From: Anaerocaecibacter muris
Lineage (GTDB): Bacteria; Bacillota; Clostridia; Christensenellales; Pumilibacteraceae
Length of the DNA stretch: 64,000 nucleotides
Direction: 5' to 3'
Assembly: GCF_943192945.1 (NCBI RefSeq)
Contig: NZ_CALPCE010000002.1
Location: forward strand, 186,001-250,000
In this document: positions 37,293 through 46,196 of the stretch, in pieces
Position numbering within the stretch: position 1 is the stretch's first letter
Layout of the letters: each line of letters starts with the position of its first letter
Notes under the pieces: model-generated
What the model was told of the DNA's origin: nothing
The model's input: the letters and a program-made list of their open reading frames with translations, nothing else
The model's database searches: none
Program-made: the position numbers and the translations under genes

Positions 37293-38090
37293 GGGGGGGT
37301 AGATAAAAAATAAGAGATAAAAGATAATAGTTGAGGAAGTTTTGCTTTGCGCAAAACTTGATTTAATATTTGAAAAAGATAAGTCTATACCCACATCATT
37401 TCGACCATAGCGAGCACGCCCGTTACTCTCATCATTTCGACCGTAGCGAGGAACGAGCGGAGCGGAGAAATCAAGGCGACAGCCGCATGATTTTTGGTTA
37501 TGCCGTACAATTCTGCGGCGGTTCGCCTAGATTCCTCGGCAAGCTCGGAATGATGGGGATAGATTAAGATAAAAAATAAGAGATAAAAGATAATAGTTGA
37601 GGAAGTTTTGCTCTGCGCAAAACTTGATTGAATATTTGAAAAGGATAAGTCTATACTCCCATCATTTCGACCGAAGCGAGGAACGAGCGGAGCGGAGAAA
37701 TCAAGGCGTTAGCCGCATGATTTTTGGTTATGCCGTACAATTCTGCGGCGGTTCGCCTAGATTCCTCGGCAAGCTCGGAATGATGGGGAGCGGGTAAGGA
37801 CTGTTACTCTTTGCGGCGGTTCGCCCGGATTCCTCGGCAAGCTCGGAATGATGGGGAGCGGGTAAGGACTGTTACTCTTTGCGGCGGTTCGCCTAGATTC
37901 CTCGGCAAGCTCGGAATGATGGGGATAGATTAAGATAAAAAATAAGAGATAAAAGAAAATAGTTGAGGAAGTTTTGCTCTGCACAAAACTTGATTGAAAA
38001 TTTGAAAAGGATAAGTCTATACTCCCATCATTTCGACCGAAGCGAGGAACGAGCGGAGCGGAGAAATCAAGGCGTTAGCCGCATAATCGC
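37293..38090. repeat. Array of hairpin module plus CATCATT-ended repeats (three units)
   Basis: Three copies of AATAAGAGATAAAAGATAAT, GAGGAAGTTTTGC and GCAAAACTTGATT (near 37307, 37570 and 37936) are each followed by an element starting CATCATTTCGACC and ending TCGGAATGATGGGG: 37390-37558 and 37658-37788; the third, from 38023, is cut short near 38087. Between them, 37789-37924 holds two extra direct copies of about 67 bp (GCGGCGGTTCGCC...GGAATGATGGGG). The element ends are inverted repeats, like a MITE. Frames open in it are repeat-derived. Confidence 0.78.
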
Positions 38091-38126
38091 GTGTTTTTCA
38101 ATCTTAATTCTGCCTTGTTTATTCGC

Positions 38127-38155
38127 TTGCCTTTTTTGCGCTAATGTAGTATAAT
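38127..38155 (+). promoter_or_regulatory. Leaderless-type promoter of the TIM-barrel gene
   Basis: TTGCCT (38127-38132), 17 nt, TATAAT (38150-38155), then 8 nt to the ATG at 38164. Confidence 0.68.
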
Positions 38156-38163
38156 TACGGTAT

Positions 38164-38955
38164 ATGAAGATTGGTATTTCCACATCTACATTTTTCAATA
38201 CCGTCGCGGCGGAAAACATGTTCGACCTTATGCGAAAGATGCGCATAGACACGACGGAGTTTTGTTTGAACACGTTTTCCGACTACGAAAAAGATTACGT
38301 GGATAAACTGGCGGCGTTGCGCGGGGGCGTGGGCGTTGCGGCTGTATCGCCGCTCGCAACGCAGTTCGAGCCGCAGTTGTTTTCGCCCAACGTGCGCGTG
38401 CGCGCCGATGCGGAACTTATTTTCCGTAAGGTTTGCTATGCGTGCTTTGCGTTCGGCGCAAAGTTTTACACGTTCCGCGGTCCTATCAATCTAAACGACG
38501 TAAAGGAATTCGATTACGGCAAGCTCGCGCAACGGTTTGCGCAACTTGCGGATATTGCCGCGACTTACGGCGTTAATTTGTCGCTTAAAAACATGCGATG
38601 GTCTTACGCGTCAACGCCCGAGTTTTTTAAAAAACTGTTTGACAAATGTCCGCGGATTTTCGCGACGTTCGGAGTGTTTCACGCCGAAAAAGCGGGGTAC
38701 GATATTCGCGAGTTTTTGGACGTTTGCCCGCCCGAAAGAATAAGCCTTATAGAAGTGCAGGATTTTGTCAAGAACGAGTGGTGTTTGCCGGGCAAAGGCA
38801 AATACAGGTTTGACAGGCTGTTTTCCGACCTCGACCGCAGACAAATTACCGCGCCCGTGCTGTTCGCCGCGCAGAGCGACAGCTACACCGATTTTGTACA
38901 GGTGCGCGACGCGTTCGAGTTTTTGGTCGGCGAGTACAAAAGCGTCAAGCAGTAG
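38164..38955 (+). CDS. Xylose-isomerase-like TIM-barrel protein (sugar phosphate isomerase/epimerase family)
   Basis: A 263-residue cytoplasmic protein of the AP-endonuclease-2/sugar isomerase fold: MKIGISTSTF, TTEFCLNTF, GAKFYTFRGP and the C-terminal ISLIEVQDF and PVLFAAQSDSYTDF strands match the barrel order. The usual metal ligands are largely lost: the Glu-containing strand reads LSLKNMRWS, and the D-x-G-H strand reads ATFGVFHAEK. It may be catalytically altered or inactive. No ribosome site is present; the -10 box is 8 nt from the ATG. Substrate unknown. Confidence 0.75.
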   Translation: MKIGISTSTFFNTVAAENMFDLMRKMRIDTTEFCLNTFSDYEKDYVDKLAALRGGVGVAAVSPLATQFEPQLFSPNVRVRADAELIFRKVCYACFAFGAKFYTFRGPINLNDVKEFDYGKLAQRFAQLADIAATYGVNLSLKNMRWSYASTPEFFKKLFDKCPRIFATFGVFHAEKAGYDIREFLDVCPPERISLIEVQDFVKNEWCLPGKGKYRFDRLFSDLDRRQITAPVLFAAQSDSYTDFVQVRDAFEFLVGEYKSVKQ

Positions 38956-39024
38956 TCGCGCGGTGTTCCGCGCGTTTAGCTTTAACGGTTATTACGCAAT
39001 ATAATCCAAAAGGAGTTTACTATA

Positions 39025-40329
39025 ATGAACAAAAAGACAGTTCGTGACGTTGACGTAAAAGGCAAGCGCGTGCTTGTCCGTTGCGATTTCAACGTGCCTA
39101 TGAAAGACGGAGTTATCACCGACGAAAACAGAATTCTCGGCGCGCTCCCCACTATCGAATATTTGCTCGATGCGGGCGCAAAAGTTACGCTTTGCTCGCA
39201 CATGGGCAAGCCGCACTCCATTTTGTCGGCGGAAGTCAAGCTCAACAAAAAGGACAAAAAGAAGGTCGAGGCGGGCGAAACCACTGCCGAGGCTATTATC
39301 GAAAAAGCCAAAAAGGACGAGCCCAAAAAGCTCACGCTCGCGCCCGTCGCCAAACGCCTTAACGAGCTTTTGGGCGGCAAGGTGACTTTTGCTACCGACG
39401 TTATCGGCAAGGACGCCAACGCCAAGCGTTCCGCGCTCAAAGAGGGCGAGGCTGTGTTGCTCGAAAACCTGCGCTTCCACTGGGAAGAAGAAGGCAAGGA
39501 CGAGAGTTTTTGCAAGGCGCTCGCTTACGACGCGGAAGTTTACGTCAACGACGCGTTCGGCACGGCGCACCGCTCGCACGCGTCCACCGCGGCGATCGTC
39601 GAGTACGGCATTATTAAAACCGCAGTGTGCGGATTCCTTATCGAAAAAGAACTGTCTGTCATGGGCGCGACTATCGAAAACCCGCCCCGTCCGTTTGTCG
39701 CCATACTCGGCGGCGCGAAGGTTGCGGACAAACTCAACGTTATTTCCAATCTGCTCGAAAAATGCGACACGCTTATTATCGGCGGCGGCATGGCGTACAC
39801 ATTCCTCAAAGCCAAGGGCTACGAAGTGGGCACGTCGCTCCTCGACGAGGAAAAAATCGGCTACTGCAAGGACATGATCGACAAAGCGGCAAAGATGGGC
39901 AAGGAACTTGTTTTGCCTATCGATACCGTTACCACATCGCATTTCCCCGAGCCTATCGACGCGGCTATCGATGTTAAGACTGTTCCGTCCGACCAAATCC
40001 CCGCCGACAGGATGGGTATGGATATAGGCGAGAACACGCGCAAACTTTACGCCGAAAAGGTCGCGGGCGCAAAAGCTGTTGTTTGGAACGGACCTATGGG
40101 CGTGTTCGAGAACCCCACGCTCGCCAAAGGCACGATTGCGGTCGCACAGGCGCTTGCCGACGTTTACGGCAAATGCACGACCATTATCGGCGGCGGCGAC
40201 AGCGCGGCGGCGGTCAAACAGCTCGGTTTTGCCGACAAGATGTCGCACATCAGCACGGGCGGCGGCGCGTCGCTCGAATACCTCGAGGGCAAAGTCCTGC
40301 CCGGTATAGCTTGCCTCAACGATAAATAA
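39025..40329 (+). CDS. pgk: Phosphoglycerate kinase
   Basis: The glycolytic enzyme transferring phosphate from 1,3-bisphosphoglycerate to ADP. The 434-residue protein has [19 protein letters not shown], the family segments [11 protein letters not shown] and [19 protein letters not shown] and the C-terminal [14 protein letters not shown] with [11 protein letters not shown]. It is about 35-40 residues longer than usual because of a Lys/Glu-rich insertion after SHMGKPH (about residues 73-112). AAAGGAG precedes the ATG. No other glycolysis gene is adjacent. Confidence 0.97.
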   Translation: MNKKTVRDVDVKGKRVLVRCDFNVPMKDGVITDENRILGALPTIEYLLDAGAKVTLCSHMGKPHSILSAEVKLNKKDKKKVEAGETTAEAIIEKAKKDEPKKLTLAPVAKRLNELLGGKVTFATDVIGKDANAKRSALKEGEAVLLENLRFHWEEEGKDESFCKALAYDAEVYVNDAFGTAHRSHASTAAIVEYGIIKTAVCGFLIEKELSVMGATIENPPRPFVAILGGAKVADKLNVISNLLEKCDTLIIGGGMAYTFLKAKGYEVGTSLLDEEKIGYCKDMIDKAAKMGKELVLPIDTVTTSHFPEPIDAAIDVKTVPSDQIPADRMGMDIGENTRKLYAEKVAGAKAVVWNGPMGVFENPTLAKGTIAVAQALADVYGKCTTIIGGGDSAAAVKQLGFADKMSHISTGGGASLEYLEGKVLPGIACLNDK

Positions 40330-40384
40330 GTCAACGGCGCATACAACTTAACGGTTATTTACAACCGATTAAATCACAACATAA

Positions 40385-40418
40385 AGCGGCGGTCGCGGTG
40401 AACGCGATCGCCGTTTGG
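40385..40418 (+). terminator. Possible terminator hairpin after pgk
   Basis: GGCGGTCGCG and CGCGATCGCC form a 10-bp stem with one G-U pair, followed by GTTTGGG. The T run is weak. Confidence 0.4.
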
Positions 40419-40428
40419 GTTAGGGCTT

Positions 40429-40839
40429 ATGAAAGATAAACAGGCGCGCGCACTCGCAATAGTCGCGCTCGTATTTATGGGTATATTTGTCGTCGCGCTT
40501 ATCGTGACGCTTGTCGATCACACGTTGCTTAACGGCGCAATCGGTTATGTCGCGCTGTGTTCGGGCGTGTTTGCGATTATGATTTTTATCGCGCTCAAAG
40601 CCGACGGCAGGGGCTATTCCGTCACCAAAATGAACAACGAGATAGAAATGCAAAAGATAGAAAAAGCGCTTGCGGAACAGGCGGAGCGCGAAAAAGCGGA
40701 ACAAGCCGAACAAAACGAACAAGACGATAAAGCGGAGGACGAACCGTCCGAAAACTCGACCGTAACAGAACAAGCCGAAGGCTCGGGCGAGGGCGCAACG
40801 GACGAGAGCGCGGAACAGGCGCATAGCGAAAACGCATGA
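40429..40839 (+). CDS. Small two-helix membrane protein with charged C-terminal coiled coil
   Basis: A 136-residue protein. Two membrane helices (about residues 8-27 and 35-57, LAIVALVFMGIFVVALIVTL and GYVALCSGVFAIMIFIALK) are followed by a Glu/Ala/Gln-rich coiled coil (EKALAEQAEREKAEQAEQNE) and an acidic tail. The C-terminus should face the cytoplasm. No family recognised. The start has only a weak AGGG site. It is convergent with the next gene; both share a terminator hairpin. Confidence 0.65.
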   Translation: MKDKQARALAIVALVFMGIFVVALIVTLVDHTLLNGAIGYVALCSGVFAIMIFIALKADGRGYSVTKMNNEIEMQKIEKALAEQAEREKAEQAEQNEQDDKAEDEPSENSTVTEQAEGSGEGATDESAEQAHSENA

Positions 40840-40861
40840 TCTAAAACAGAAAATAAGACAA

Positions 40862-40915
40862 AACGCCGCAAGGACGGGCGCGTCAATCGCGTTGCTTGTC
40901 TTTGCGGTTTTTTAT
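40862..40915. terminator. Terminator between convergent membrane-protein genes
   Basis: CCGCAAGGAC and GTCTTTGCGG, with TTTTTTATT after the second arm. The second arm lies within the last codons of the minus-strand gene. Confidence 0.55.
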
Positions 40916-41653
40916 TGCCGTCGATAACGAGAGCGCGACCGAAACGGCGGCGAGCGCGGCGCACGCGCATGCGCAAGCGAACGTTATTACAGAGTACCCG
41001 TTTAGCACGGATACCGCGAACATGGACGCGGAAAGTATGGCGTAGCGGATAATTTTGTCCTTGCCGAACGCGCCGTACAGCGCGGCGCGGCGGGATTTGC
41101 GTTTTTGCTCGTACTGTTTTTTGGGCAGGGCGTTAAGCGATGCGAAAAGTTTATACACGTCGTCGCCGTATACGGTTTTTACCGTTATTCCGTCCACGTC
41201 CACGGTGGACAGCGGCGGGGCTTTGCTCAAAATTACTATTTTGCTTGCGCCGTAGTGTTTGGCTTTGGCTATAAATCGCGCCGCGTTTTTTTTGTCGGGC
41301 GGCGTGCCGAAACAGCAGAACGCCGCCGTGCCGTTTAGGTACACGCCCTTGCCGCGGATCTTTGCGGCGGGGTTTTTGGCTTTAAGTCCCGCGTGCAGGA
41401 GTTTGGCGGGCGCGCCGTCGTCCGCGAACAGAAAATCGAAAAACATGCCGTCGGCGGCGGCGGACAGGCGCAGGGCTTGTTCCTTTTTTTTGCCGAAAAG
41501 TTTTAGCAGTAGGCACGCGCATGCGGTTATCGCGGCGGCGCAAAATACGGCGAGTTGAAGCGTCGTGTAGTAGCGCATTACGGCGACTGCGGCAAAGAAT
41601 ATCAGGCACGCGCCGACGGTGCCGTCTATAAATTTGGCAAACTTGCTTTTCAC
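40883..41653 (-). CDS. Hypothetical membrane protein with a cytoplasmic alpha/beta domain
   Basis: A 256-residue protein starting with GTG. Two membrane helices at about 13-53, a soluble domain at about 60-195 with strands GVYLNGTAAFCCFG and SKIVILSKAPP then ITVKTVYGDDVYKLFASL, and two further helices at about 208-245. The soluble part vaguely recalls restriction-endonuclease-like or NERD-type folds, but I see no firm motif. It is divergent from the sua5 gene. Function unknown. Confidence 0.65.
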   Translation of the reverse strand: MKSKFAKFIDGTVGACLIFFAAVAVMRYYTTLQLAVFCAAAITACACLLLKLFGKKKEQALRLSAAADGMFFDFLFADDGAPAKLLHAGLKAKNPAAKIRGKGVYLNGTAAFCCFGTPPDKKNAARFIAKAKHYGASKIVILSKAPPLSTVDVDGITVKTVYGDDVYKLFASLNALPKKQYEQKRKSRRAALYGAFGKDKIIRYAILSASMFAVSVLNGYSVITFACACACAALAAVSVALSLSTAIKNRKDKQRD

Positions 41654-41655
41654 GC

Positions 41656-41684
41656 TTGAAATTATCGTCCGTATGTGTTAATAT
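41656..41684 (+). promoter_or_regulatory. Promoter of the sua5-ywlE unit
   Basis: TTGAAA (41656-41661), 17 nt, TAATAT (41679-41684). The ATG at 41675 lies inside it, which argues against that start. Confidence 0.6.
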
Positions 41685-41710
41685 TATACAGACAGGATGG
41701 TTTTTTGCTC

Positions 41711-42700
41711 GTGGAAAAACAAACGAAAATTTTGCAACCGACTGCGGAAAATATCGAGTTGTGCGCGCGAGCGCTTCGGGCGGGCGAGCTTGTGGCGTTC
41801 CCGACCGAAACGGTGTACGCGCTGGGCGCGGCGGCTACCGACGATCGCGCAGTCGAAAAGGTGTTCGAGGTGAAGGGCAGGTCGCGCGACAAGGCGCTTA
41901 TCGTCGCGGTGTCCGACAAGTCGCGCGTCGGCGACGTGGTCAAGCGTATCCCGCAAAAAGCGCGCATGCTTATGGACAGGTTTATGCCCGGGGCGTTGAC
42001 CTTGGTCATGGACAAGGCGGACTGTATTCCGAGCGTTACGACGGCGGGCGGCAGTTCCGTCGCCGTGCGCATACCCGACAACCCCGTTGCGCTCAAACTG
42101 ATTGAGCTTGCGGGCTGTCCCGTCGTCGTGCCGAGCGCAAACACGTCGGACAAGGCAAGCCCCACGCTTGCGAGCCATGTTTTGGACGACCTCGGCGGGC
42201 GTATTCAATACGTGCTGGACGGCGGTGCGTCCGAAATAGGTATCGAGTCCACGGTGATTGACATGCGCGTCGATCCGCCCGTTGTTTTGCGCGAGGGCGG
42301 GGTTACCGTCGCGCAGATAGAAAGCGTTATCGGCGGCGTAGCGTTCAAGCGCGAGCCGTCTAAATTGAGCGGCGGCTACACGCCCAACGCCGAGGTTCTT
42401 TTCGCGGCGTACTTCGACGGCATGGCGCAAAGCATTATTTCGCGTTACGACGAGCTGACGCGGCGCGGCGCGCAGGTCGTGATTTTCTGCCTTGACGGCA
42501 ATCGCGAACTTTACGGGTCGCGCAACGCATACGCGCTCGGCAAGGATTACAAGGCGTATGCGCACAATCTTTTTGCGGCGTTGCGTCGAGCGGACGCGGA
42601 CTTGTACGAAACGGTCATCGCCGAAGGCGTGAACCCCGAGGGCATAGGCGAATCGCTTATCGCGCGGCTCATCAAGTTGAGCGGCGGCATGATTATTTGA
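41711..42700 (+). CDS. sua5: Threonylcarbamoyl-AMP synthase, Sua5/YwlC type
   Basis: It makes threonylcarbamoyl-AMP from Thr, bicarbonate and ATP for the t6A37 modification of ANN-decoding tRNAs. The YrdC domain has ELVAFPTETVYALGA, KGRSRDKALIVAVSD, FMPGALTLVM, SVAVRIPDNPVAL, VVVPSANTSDKASPT and GIESTVIDM. The C-terminal Sua5 domain (about residues 225-330) completes the 330-residue protein. The start is uncertain between TTG 41705 and GTG 41711; AGGATGG lies upstream. It is 12 nt from ywlE, and with rpiB reproduces the ywlC-ywlE-ywlF order known from Bacillus. Confidence 0.92.
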   Translation: MEKQTKILQPTAENIELCARALRAGELVAFPTETVYALGAAATDDRAVEKVFEVKGRSRDKALIVAVSDKSRVGDVVKRIPQKARMLMDRFMPGALTLVMDKADCIPSVTTAGGSSVAVRIPDNPVALKLIELAGCPVVVPSANTSDKASPTLASHVLDDLGGRIQYVLDGGASEIGIESTVIDMRVDPPVVLREGGVTVAQIESVIGGVAFKREPSKLSGGYTPNAEVLFAAYFDGMAQSIISRYDELTRRGAQVVIFCLDGNRELYGSRNAYALGKDYKAYAHNLFAALRRADADLYETVIAEGVNPEGIGESLIARLIKLSGGMII

Positions 42701-42712
42701 GGAGGGCGGAAG

Positions 42713-43204
42713 ATGTCTGACAAATCGGATAAAAGCAAAATCAAGCTGAACGTTATTTTCGTGTGCACGGGCAACACGTGCCGATCGCCCATGGCGGAGT
42801 TTTTGTTTAAGGATTATCTGCGCGACAAAAAGCGTATCGGGGATTTTAATGTATCGAGTGCGGGGCTGGAAGCGGGCAAAGGCGACGTCATGACGCGGCA
42901 GGCGGACGAGGCGCTTACTGCGCTCGGCATTAAGCACAACGCCGACCGCAAGGCGCGAATATTCACCGTGCAAATGTCGCTCGACGGCGATTTGATAATC
43001 GGCATGACCGACGAGCACGCGGCGCGCACGGGCAGCGACAACGCCGTTTCGTTTGTCGAGCTTACGGGCAGACCGGTTGCCGACCCGTTCGGCATGAGCG
43101 TAAACGCATACTTGCTGTGCGCCGAACAGATACGTTCCGCGTTCGACAAAATACTCGAAATTGCGGACGGACTGCTCGAAAATAAGCGCGCAACGGCGGG
43201 CTGA
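42713..43204 (+). CDS. ywlE: Low-molecular-weight phosphatase, YwlE type (probable protein-arginine phosphatase)
   Basis: A 163-residue LMW-PTP-fold enzyme. The P-loop is VCTGNTCRSPMAE with nucleophile Cys18 and Arg24; the general acid Asp sits in VADPFG. In the YwlE group, Thr in CxGNTCR (Thr22 here) in place of the Ile of tyrosine phosphatases is the known arginine-phosphate selectivity feature, so protein-arginine phosphatase is the best call. GAGGAGGG sets the start. Arginine phosphorylation would need a McsB kinase, which is not in the window. Confidence 0.88.
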   Translation: MSDKSDKSKIKLNVIFVCTGNTCRSPMAEFLFKDYLRDKKRIGDFNVSSAGLEAGKGDVMTRQADEALTALGIKHNADRKARIFTVQMSLDGDLIIGMTDEHAARTGSDNAVSFVELTGRPVADPFGMSVNAYLLCAEQIRSAFDKILEIADGLLENKRATAG

Positions 43205-43261
43205 CGGCGGCGGATTTGCGCGCGCGGCTCTATGTGCCTAAAAAAATTTAAGGGCAAATGC

Positions 43262-43290
43262 GTGACAAATAAGGCAAATTATGATATACT
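43262..43290 (+). promoter_or_regulatory. Promoter upstream of rpiB and the ATPase operon
   Basis: GTGACA (43262-43267), 17 nt, TATACT (43285-43290), about 29 nt before the rpiB ATG. With no other promoter seen before atpF, it could drive rpiB and the ATPase genes together. Confidence 0.5.
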
Positions 43291-43318
43291 ATATCCGAAT
43301 ATACAATCGAGGCGGCTT

Positions 43319-43762
43319 ATGATATACATTGCATGCGACCACGGCGGCGTGGATCTTAAAAACGCGATAACGAATAAACTTCGTGCGGACGGGGTCGAAT
43401 ATACCGACCTCGGCACTGACGGTTGCGCGTCTGTCGATTATCCCGATTACGGGTTTGCGGTTGCTCGGCGCGTGGCTAAAGAGGACGGCTCGCGCGGCAT
43501 AGTAATTTGCAAGACGGGCGTCGGCATGAGCATTTGCGCCAACAAGGTCAAGGGCGTTAGGTGCGGGCTGTGCTTTAATGCGGACATGGGCAGACTGTGC
43601 CGCGAGCATAACAACGCCAACGTACTCGCGCTCGGCGCAGCCAACACCGACGTGCAAACGGCGTTGGATATTGTGAGCGCGTTTTTAACAACGGAGTTCG
43701 CGGGCGGACGGCACGCGGAACGCGTAGGCAAGATAGCCGCTTACGAGGTTGAAAATGGCTAA
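43319..43762 (+). CDS. rpiB: Ribose-5-phosphate isomerase B
   Basis: A 147-residue enzyme interconverting ribose-5-P and ribulose-5-P. IACDHGGVDLKNAI holds the conserved Asp-His, VICKTGVGMSICANK the catalytic Cys and phosphate loop (normally CGTGIGMS, here Lys replaces the first Gly), and REHNNANVLALGA the conserved NxNxLxLG motif. The start at 43319 follows GAGGCGG and skips a 29-codon in-frame extension. Its end overlaps the first ATPase gene by 8 nt, implying coupling. Confidence 0.93.
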   Translation: MIYIACDHGGVDLKNAITNKLRADGVEYTDLGTDGCASVDYPDYGFAVARRVAKEDGSRGIVICKTGVGMSICANKVKGVRCGLCFNADMGRLCREHNNANVLALGAANTDVQTALDIVSAFLTTEFAGGRHAERVGKIAAYEVENG

Positions 43763-44126
43763 AAAGATCGAACCCGTAATGTACGGCGATCGCGACAGTC
43801 TGGACGAGAATTTGCAGAGCGTGCTCGCGGAAGTCAAGTCGGCGGAGGAAGAGGCAAAGCGCATTATTGCGCAGGCGGAAGCGTCGGTCAAGGCTATTCA
43901 GCTTGATGCGGCTAACCGCGAACGCGACATGAAAGAACGCAGTAAAACCGTTACTGCGCAGGCGCACGACGAGGCGATTGCCGCGGCGGCGGCTCGCGCG
44001 CAGGCGGAACGCGAAAAGCGCGTGCGCGCCGCGGAAGAACAGGGCGAACGGCTGATAGCCGAAAAGCAAAAAGCCGTAGCCGCGCGCACGGCGGAACTTT
44101 ACGCCGCGCTCGGAGGAAAAAAATAA
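43755..44126 (+). CDS. V/A-type ATPase peripheral stalk subunit G/H
   Basis: A 123-residue, almost entirely helical protein (SVLAEVKSAEEEAKRIIAQA; ANRERDMKERSKTVTAQAHD) that forms the peripheral stalk with subunit E. Ala/Glu/Lys/Arg-rich heptads continue to the C-terminal YAALGGKK. It overlaps rpiB by 8 nt and ends 1 nt before the subunit I gene, which fixes its identity by position. The start ATG at 43755 follows GAGG. Confidence 0.85.
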   Translation: MAKKIEPVMYGDRDSLDENLQSVLAEVKSAEEEAKRIIAQAEASVKAIQLDAANRERDMKERSKTVTAQAHDEAIAAAAARAQAEREKRVRAAEEQGERLIAEKQKAVAARTAELYAALGGKK

Positions 44127-44127
44127 A

Positions 44128-46131
44128 ATGGCGATCGCCAGAATGTCGCACCTCCGACTTGTCGGACTTCGGCGCGACCAAAATAAAATATTGGACAGCC
44201 TTACGTCCAAAGGGATATTTGAGGCGCGCGCGACGGACTGTGTACAAGTTACGTCGCCGTCGTCGGGCGAGTCCGGGCTGTACAGGGAACTTAAATTAAA
44301 ACAGGGGAAATTGGCGTTCGCGCTCGACTTTTTGAAAGCGCGGCACGCGGAAGCGGCGGCGCGGCTAAAAGACAATGCGCGCGAAGTAAAGCGCGGCGGA
44401 ACTCCGCTCGATTTTACTTTGTCGGACGTCAAATATTCGGGCGGGCGCATGCTCATTACGCGCGCCGATTTTTCGGACGCCGCCGCGCGCGAGTACGAAC
44501 TTATGCATGTGTGCGAGGAGCTTGAACGCATTTCGTTCGACATAGCCGATTGCAAGACGCGCGCTTCCGCCATAAAGAGTTCTACCGCGGCATACGCGCC
44601 GTTTGCGGTCGTGCCGCTCAAACTATCGGAGTTTAAACGCGTCGGCGATATTGTTTTGTCCGTTTATCACAACCGCGCCGCGACGCCGCCTTACTCGGCG
44701 TTCGATGGTTTGGCGTGCGCTTACGAAGTGCGGCAAAGCGACGGGCTTGTCGTTATTTGCGTTTGCCGTGCGGCGGACTTCGAGCAAACGGACAAACGCC
44801 TTACCGCGCTCGGCTATGCGGCTTGCCCGTTTACGGACGATTGCACGGCGGAGCAAAAGCTGTCCGCGTTTTCGGCGGAGCTTGGCGACATAGATCGCAG
44901 GCTGTGGGAACTTACCAAAACCGCGCTCGCTTACGAAAAATACGTAAACGATTTGCGCATACTTTACGACGTTATAGAATTGGATATAGAGCGCGCCGAA
45001 GCCGAAGCCAAGTTTGCCAAAACCGACAGCGCGTTTGTGCTGGAAGGGTGGTTGCCCGAAGCGGCGGCGCAGGACGCGGCGGACGCCGTGACCGAGGCTT
45101 GCCCCGCGACGTTTGTGCAACTGCTCGCGCCCGAGGAGCGCGACGAGCCGCCCACGCTTGCGGTAAACAACAAAGTCGTCGCGCCTTACGAAGATATAAC
45201 AAACATGTACAGCCCGCCCAAGTACGGGGAGATAGACCCCAACCCGATAATGTCCGTTTTCTATTTTTTGTTTTTCGGCATTATGGTTGGCGACGCGGCT
45301 TACGGGCTTATTCTCGCCGTCGCGGGGCTTGTCATAGGCATGTCCAAAAAGTTCGACACGGGCTTTAAGCGGTTGGCTTTATTGGTGGGCATGGGCGGAA
45401 TTTCCGCGATTGTCTGGGGCATAATTTTCGGCGGGTATTTTTCGATAGACTTCGGCGACAAAAAAGTCGCGCTGTGGTTTAACCCGCTCGACGAAAACGG
45501 CGGACCTATGCAAATGCTGGTGTTGAGTATCGTGCTCGGCTGTTTGCAAATGGTGGTGGGCTATGCGATTAAATTCGTCGCGCTGTGCAAGCAGGGCAAG
45601 CCGTTTTCGGCGATATTCGACGCGGGTTCGATAATTATTCTGTTCGGCGCGCTTGGCTGTTTGGCTGTAAACATGTTCTTGCTTAAAACTCCCGTGTTCG
45701 CTTTGACAATCGTCGCGATAGTTCTTGCCGCGCTGGGCGCGGGGCTTATCCTGTTTTTCGGCGGGCGCGAAGCGAAAAATCCGTTCGGTAAAGTGATAGG
45801 CGGGTTTAAAGGACTTTACGGGCTTATCAATCTTTTGTCCGACGTGCTGTCGTACTGCCGTCTGTTCGGGCTGTGTTTGGCGAGCTGCGCTATCGGGCTT
45901 GCATTCAACACGCTGGGTGGAATACTGTTCGATATTCCCTACGTCGGGTATGTCGTAGGCGTGATAATCCTTATCCCGTTGCACGTGTTCAATCTGGGCA
46001 TAGGCGTGTTGAGCGCTTATGTTCACGACGCGCGGTTGCAGTTCTTGGAGTTTTACGGAAAGTTTTACGAGGGCGGGGGCAGGCTGTTCGCGCCGCTCGG
46101 CGAACGTACCAAATATATACGCTATCGTTGA
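44128..46131 (+). CDS. atpI: V/A-type ATPase subunit I (a subunit)
   Basis: The 667-residue membrane stator through which ions pass. Residues 1-340 form the cytoplasmic arm (IARMSHLRLVGLRRDQNKIL start, then coiled coils). EDITNMYSPPKYGEIDPNP is the typical junction, followed by seven or eight membrane helices. The essential Arg of the ion half-channels is in LSYCRLFGLCLAS, and AYVHDARLQFLEFYGKFYEGGG is the signature C-terminus. Cotranscribed with its neighbours. Confidence 0.96.
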   Translation: MAIARMSHLRLVGLRRDQNKILDSLTSKGIFEARATDCVQVTSPSSGESGLYRELKLKQGKLAFALDFLKARHAEAAARLKDNAREVKRGGTPLDFTLSDVKYSGGRMLITRADFSDAAAREYELMHVCEELERISFDIADCKTRASAIKSSTAAYAPFAVVPLKLSEFKRVGDIVLSVYHNRAATPPYSAFDGLACAYEVRQSDGLVVICVCRAADFEQTDKRLTALGYAACPFTDDCTAEQKLSAFSAELGDIDRRLWELTKTALAYEKYVNDLRILYDVIELDIERAEAEAKFAKTDSAFVLEGWLPEAAAQDAADAVTEACPATFVQLLAPEERDEPPTLAVNNKVVAPYEDITNMYSPPKYGEIDPNPIMSVFYFLFFGIMVGDAAYGLILAVAGLVIGMSKKFDTGFKRLALLVGMGGISAIVWGIIFGGYFSIDFGDKKVALWFNPLDENGGPMQMLVLSIVLGCLQMVVGYAIKFVALCKQGKPFSAIFDAGSIIILFGALGCLAVNMFLLKTPVFALTIVAIVLAALGAGLILFFGGREAKNPFGKVIGGFKGLYGLINLLSDVLSYCRLFGLCLASCAIGLAFNTLGGILFDIPYVGYVVGVIILIPLHVFNLGIGVLSAYVHDARLQFLEFYGKFYEGGGRLFAPLGERTKYIRYR

Positions 46132-46196
46132 TAGCAATGCTATTAGGGTCTTACCTAAACGGTTTACCATAAATATTCTTTTAAGGAGAAAGTAAA

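Noticed and set aside
37293-38090. Possible CRISPR-like array
   Set aside because: The direct repeats are 60-260 bp with no regular 30-40 bp spacers and no cas genes; they are copies of the dispersed intergenic element.
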